From Notospermus geniculatus (Eukaryota; Nemertea; Pilidiophora; Heteronemertea; Lineidae), in contig NMRB01000358.1 in the NCBI GenBank assembly GCA_002633025.1, forward strand, positions 86,880-150,879: a stretch of 64,000 nt of DNA, written 5' to 3'. This document shows, piece by piece, positions 59,281-64,000 of the stretch (position 1 is the first letter of the stretch; the number at the start of each line of letters is the position of its first letter). Below the pieces are notes generated by a model. The model did not search any database. It saw nothing but the letters and a program-made list of their open reading frames with translations, and was not told the DNA's origin. The position numbers and the translations under genes were made by a program.

Positions 59281-59439
59281 TGGTGGAACTCTGATGCGGC
59301 CATTCATTGATACTTGGAGGGATTAGCTGGAGAGACAGCCACGTGTTACCATGACAATGTTGCTGATGGGACACGAGAAGAAGTAGGCCTAGAGTGTAAT
59401 TGTGCATAATCCGGTGGGCAGTTCACCTAAGGAGCTTGA

Positions 59440-59730
59440 ATCAGGACTGATAAGCTTGAATGCAGGACTGTGACAAACTTGAATGCAGGACTGTGACACT
59501 GATAAGCTTGAATACAGGACTGTGACACTGATAACTTGAATACAGGACTGTGACACTGATAACTTGAATAAAGGACTGTGACGCTGATAACTTGAATACA
59601 GGATTGTGACACTAATATCTTGAATGCAGGACTCTGACACTGATAACTTGAAGGCAGGAGTGTGACGCTGATAACTTGGAAGGCAGGAGTGTGACACTGA
59701 TATCTTGAAGGCAGGACTGTGACACTCACA
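59440..59730. repeat. 28-bp minisatellite in the 3' flank
   Basis: About ten units of GACTGTGACACTGATAACTT followed by GAATACAG. It starts 160 bp after the stop codon and may be inside the 3' UTR. A 211-codon minus-strand ORF through it is a repeat artefact. Confidence 0.9.
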
Positions 59731-59794
59731 GAATCCACTGGGTTTGGATTTGTAGCACCTCTCACCTGAATCATGTGTGTTTTTATAACGACAG

Positions 59795-60330
59795 TGAGCC
59801 CGACAATGTGAGTGTGTTTATTGTGAGAATACTCAACCCATGGCAGCAACGAGGTCAGATACTGGTAAGTGTTCTCTCCAATGATGGAATCGGAATAGGT
59901 AATCACGGGAAGACTAAACTTACTGGATATCAGCAAGCACATTGCACACTTTTCAATATGCTGGAAAACGGGATTGGGACAGGCATTATCAATTTCTAAG
60001 ACCACCATTGACCCCGCAGACCTACCGGTACATGTGCATGGATAGCTGTATTTTGGTGACAATCGTGATATTTCAGTACCGCCCTATAAAATGAAAGCCG
60101 ATCGATGCATCACCAACAACAGAAAGGACTTTGTCTGTCATGGTAAATGTCAGTTAAACTTCCATTTCACTCACCTGGACTGTTTCTCTATGGGATTGCA
60201 AACTCATTAGCAAAATGTTCATCACTGACTAGATGGATCGTTTCAGTTTCACACAAAAGGAAGTTGTCAGCTGCCACGGACTTATTCTGGCTTTCTGCTT
60301 GTCTTCGATGTTAGTGGTGGGACTGACCTG
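59795..60330 (+). other. Candidate additional or alternative 3' exons (59795-59898, 60077-60142, about 60247-60330)
   Basis: 59795-59863 (or to 59898) after ATAACGACAG reads EPDNVSVFIVRILNPWQQRG. 60077-60142, bounded by ATATTTCAG and a GTAAAT donor, reads PPYKMKADRCITNNRKDFVC. The second resembles the VYKMPSPQCD part of exon 12. Exon 12 can splice in phase to 60077, and from there to 60247 (TTTCAG), giving a short alternative C-terminus that stops at a TAG after LSACLRC. The first segment needs two carried bases and does not join exon 12 or 13. They may be alternative ends, part of a third decayed unit, or chance. Confidence 0.3.
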
Positions 60331-61372
60331 CGACCTACAGACTGGGAGTAGCAGATCAGAGACTGATGTGTGTCCAGATTCATCTTCAGAGACTCTCTGT
60401 TCCACATTGGGAATCTTGCACGAATACGGCCAACCACTCGTGTAATTTCTATATCAAGTGTCATCTTGTGGCCATTTTTTTACTGAGCCACAATACTAAG
60501 CCGCTTTGATGGCAGGGATCAACTTTTAACCACCTCTTCATACAATGGACCAGAAATTCTGATCCATGACATCATGATGCAGTGATGATGATGATGAGGC
60601 AGTGAAGGCGTCATGATGCAGTGATGGCGTCGCACCCTTTATAGGCTACATCTCGTCATATGATGCAAATTTCCATACTGAAGTGGTTAATGTCCACTCC
60701 AAGGCATATCAGCTGGGATAAAACACAAACTATTGCAGTTAACTAATCAAAAGCAATTGGTGGCCTCTTTATGTATGTATTGTAAAAAGTTCTTGTTAGT
60801 ATGTCAAAAATGTGGAATGAAAATTTCCTATCGGATGTAAATTTTATAAAGACGTAACGGTAGTTATGGCAACGACTTCATGATCTGATCATTTTGAACT
60901 TATGGTTTCCTAGTCACACACTGCTGATTTTGAATTCATTTGAATACATGAGGTGTAGGTGTTTAGCACTGAGAACAGTACGAATCATTGTTTATAGATT
61001 TGTCAAAAGGTGTCACTGCTCTATGAAATGGGCTCGACACTTGCTATGCCATCATTCGATTTGTGTGAATATTTTTACAAAACGTCGTATATCAATTTGA
61101 AATTATAGTATAAAGAGTAGTTTCTCATTTTCCAAGAAATATCGCGTTAGGTATTTTGGACTTTTGTTCGAATGCATTTTTTAACTCCCAATCAGATTTC
61201 AAGCTTTTGACTTGGAATCAAAGTGCGTGTTTTCATTTTACCCCTAAGTAGTCTAGGGGTGGAGTGTCGTGGGTCACCAATGTGCGAGTCGTATAATTAG
61301 TGGATCTGATGACAGGTGAGACGTCATTCACACTGAGGACCTAAATATGACTAAATTTGTTTCATAAATTTA

Positions 61373-61704
61373 GGGGCCGTCTCAAAATTACATCGATGCC
61401 AAAAAAGACGAAGTGACTTCATCTTTTTCCTGACCCCTCCCCCCTTGAAAAGATGAAGTGGGCACTTGACATTGGCTTCATCCATGTAGGGACGTTTACA
61501 GCTCTGACCCATACAGTCCATAGCAGGCCCATGTAGCCAGAACCTTTCTGAAGACTGCAAATAAAGAGTCATTCTCCTGTAAAAAAGAGTGATGCCAATT
61601 TGTTCAAAAAAGATGAAGTGGGCTTCCCCAAATTGAGAACCCCCTCCCCCCAGACGAAGTCACTTTGTCTGTTTTAGCATGAAAACAATTTTGAGACGGC
61701 CCCC
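61373..61704. mobile_element. 332-bp element with GGGGCCGTCTCAAAATT ends
   Basis: Left GGGGCCGTCTCAAAATTA and right AATTTTGAGACGGCCCC are inverted. GACGAAGTGACTT/AAGTCACTTTGTC pairs further in, and AGATGAAGTGGGC occurs twice. No transposase is present. Confidence 0.75.
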
Positions 61705-62470
61705 TTAAATTAAATGAGAATCGCTGGCTTTTACAAGTTGCAATTTTTGTATTACCGGTATAGACGACGTACAGGATGCTCCTATACGAATGTGAGCGTG
61801 TGATTTCTTTGTCAGTTATGTACAAAACCCTTTTTCTGGCATAATGTTGTGAGCTATTTTTAGTAACATGTGCTTCACGAGTTATTGTCCTCCGATTTTA
61901 GCCAGTCTACCACAGTACATAATTAAACCACAACTATACATATACATGTACATGTATTTAAAATAAAGTGGGCGTTAATCAAAAGGTGGCACAAGGTGGT
62001 ATTTAATGACGATTTCAAAATGATATACCAGGTACTAGTATGTCCTTCATCAAGTTTTGCACACATTCCTCCAAAAAAGTAAACATGCACGACTATTTTA
62101 TGTGTTGAGCTGTGAGATATAAAATGATATTTGCTTTGTCTACCATGACTACTGTGAACCTATCAATGTTATTCATCTCAAAAGTCTTGTCATCAAAATT
62201 TATCTGCGATTTCCCAAATTATTGCCGCACAAATCCTCATGGCTGGGTGCCAACCCAACAGTAGGCCTATACAGCATTTCCCAAAATGCTTTTATTACAC
62301 GTACGTTGGTTTGTTCAAATTTTCATGAGGATGAAACATTTTTTGAGCACCTTGTGTATATTGCATGTCAGCAAATGCACTAATACAAAAATTAACAGTA
62401 AAACTGCTTTGTGGCATCGTAAGACCAAAACAACAATGGCAGCAGTAAGATAGATGAATCATCCAATCTT

Positions 62471-62682
62471 TTAAAGGAGCACGGTATTGGATCTCAAATG
62501 CGTTATTTGACTGCCGACGTAAAGGGAGCCACCTAGCGGCAGTAAGATGAACTACAAAAATGCATTACAAAATGTACGCAGTAAATCGGGTCATTCGCTG
62601 AAACGTAGTTAGACTCTCGGGTTGGAGAGTGGCGCGGTGGCGCCGACTGTCGAGAAAAAGTGGCAATACCGTGCTCCTTTAA
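62471..62682. mobile_element. 212-bp MITE with TTAAAGGAGCACGGTATTG ends
   Basis: Exact inverted ends of 19 bp. The interior contains GGCGCGGTGGCGCC and GCCACCTAGCGGC. Flanking T-runs hide the target duplication. Confidence 0.8.
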
Positions 62683-62929
62683 GTTTTTCCAACTCATCGT
62701 ATAAAATCTGGGATTCCAGCACCGAGGTCTAGTTGACGGGTTGGTGTTGTCAACGTCTCTCCATGTAACCGAGATTCTTTCAGGACATTTTTTTTCACCA
62801 GGGCATCCAAGGACATTTTGTCAAGATCATGACCAACCATCACTGCAGTTGTAATTCCAGCTATACACATGAAATATTTGACAGGACTGGGTAGGACTGT
62901 ACATGGGCAACATAGCGTTGCCTCAGGTA

Positions 62930-63520
62930 CACATGTGTTTAACATGTACTTAACTTTGGAATACATGTACTTAACATGTATTTGTCTTAGAAATGCATGT
63001 ATTTAACATGAATTTGTCTTAGGAATACATCTGAACATGTATTTGTCTTAAGAATACTGATGTATTCAACATGTATTTGCCTTAGGAATACATGTAATTA
63101 ACATGTATTTTCCTTAGGAATATGTATTCAACATGTATTTCTCTTAGGAATACATGTATTTAACATGTATTTGCCTTGGGAATAAAGTCTAACCCAATCT
63201 AGCCGTGGAGCAACGGAATGCGGAAGATGGAAATGCGACATGTATTTGCGGTTTTAATAATAAGCCAAAGCAGTCCGCATGACTGGCGTCAATTATACAA
63301 GGAGCTAATAGGCTGTTCACAATCTCACAAGTGAATCACCGTGTCAATCACCATGTTCAGATTCATTACTTCCGCATTCCATTGCTCCATGGGTCGATTG
63401 GGTCAGACTGTACATGTATTTGCCAAGAATACATGTATTTAACATGTATTTATCTTGGGAATACATGTATTTAACATGTATTTGCCTTTGGAATACATGT
63501 ATTTAACATGTACCATTATG
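62930..63520. repeat. ~32-bp minisatellite AACATGTATTTGTCTTAGGA
   Basis: About 14 units of AACATGTATTTGYCTTRGGAATACATGTATTT, with ACATGT palindromes in each. Interrupted by the MITE at 63186-63409. Confidence 0.88.
63186..63409. mobile_element. 224-bp MITE inserted in a minisatellite
   Basis: AGTCTAACCCAATCTAGCCG... and the inverse ...CGATTGGGTCAGACT, with GCAACGGAATGCGGAAG/CTTCCGCATTCCATTGC next. The ~32-bp AACATGTATTTGCC repeat continues on both sides. Confidence 0.8.
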
Positions 63521-63848
63521 TAATCTTAGCTGTACATGTGTCTTCACGTTGGGTGGCATACTGCCTCCTGATTGGAGCAGAGAGTACTACTGGTGTTCAT
63601 AGGTTGTAGGCCTATTTATCCTTTTATATTGATATATACATGTATATACAAATATTCATACAAGTAATCAATGCTGTATATCAATAATCATGTCAATGAC
63701 ATCTTCATGTGAGTCTTTCATGGTTTACTGAGCTCAAAAACTTTTCTGTTTCAAATCCACATCAGCAGATCTCCTGTCCCACGGGTGAGGACGGTGGACA
63801 ATGCAGTGGATCTGCCTACACGAAGTAGGCAGGCCTCCCTTACAAAAA

Positions 63849-63902
63849 TGTTACACGTGTAAATGATATTACCACGTGGTAATGTCATTTACACGTGGTA
63901 CA
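63849..63902. repeat. Short palindrome centred on CCACGTGG
   Basis: Arms TGT(A/T)ACACGTGTAAATGA and TCATTTACACGTGGTACA meet at TTACCACGTGGTAA. It includes three CACGTG-type words in 54 bp. Confidence 0.7.
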
Positions 63903-64000
63903 TTACTCTAAAGCGGCGAATCCACTGTCGCGATTTGGGCTTGAGATGGGGTTGCGGTCCCTTGCGATCGCCTTATATGGCAATCGGAAGTCCTTATATG

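Larger units (their letters stand above)
59281..64000. other. 3' flank
   Basis: Holds possible extra exons (59795-60330), minisatellites and MITEs as listed. 60331-61372 and 61705-62470 are unique AT-rich sequence with ORFs under 75 codons. 60575-60620 is a GATGATG/CAGTGATG microsatellite. No further gene is apparent up to the window end. Confidence 0.6.

Noticed and set aside
59427-60062. 211-codon minus-strand ORF
   Set aside because: Half of it is the 28-bp minisatellite, and the rest is antisense to the candidate 3' exons.

Overview
The window is eukaryotic nuclear DNA, almost certainly from a marine invertebrate animal. The support is GT-AG introns with polypyrimidine tracts, TTAGGG-type repeat patches, very many short inverted-repeat (MITE-like) elements, unrelated minisatellites, and a protein family with tandem cysteine-rich ectodomain modules. 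The recurring AGGCCTA and ACATGTA words fit non-vertebrate deuterostome or lophotrochozoan genomes, but I cannot name a species. There are no operons, no rRNA genes, no convincing tRNAs and no CRISPR array.

One real gene can be reconstructed, on the + strand. Its twelve downstream coding exons lie between 44007 and 59280. A probable signal-peptide exon lies far upstream at 22255-22407, across an intron of about 21.6 kb. All thirteen coding exons join in phase, and their summed length (1989 nt) gives 662 codons plus a stop. The predicted product is a secreted or surface-anchored protein made of two tandem copies of one cysteine-rich ectodomain unit (exons 2-7 and 8-12). The first copy ends in a ShKT domain. 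The protein finishes with a Thr/Lys/Gly-rich stalk and a hydrophobic tail. It looks like the invertebrate orphan family covered in Pfam, as I recall, by DUF7042-DUF7045. Its biochemical function is unknown to me. Possible extra 3' exons lie at 59795-60330.

Layout: 1-22254 is intergenic, or unseen 5' UTR introns of the gene. It holds MITEs, two minisatellites, a duplicated 1-kb block around an N, and a possible decayed MCM-like fragment. 22408-44006 is intron 1, full of palindromic elements and three further blocks duplicated or disrupted at single-N joins. 44007-59280 is the exon cluster, where most larger introns carry their own minisatellite. 59281-64000 is the 3' flank with more MITEs and tandem repeats.

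Seven single Ns mark contig joins. Five have near-identical sequence on both sides, as expected if two divergent haplotypes were concatenated instead of merged. One such join duplicates exon 6. Comparing the copies shows MITE insertions present on one haplotype and absent from the other, with target-site duplications visible.
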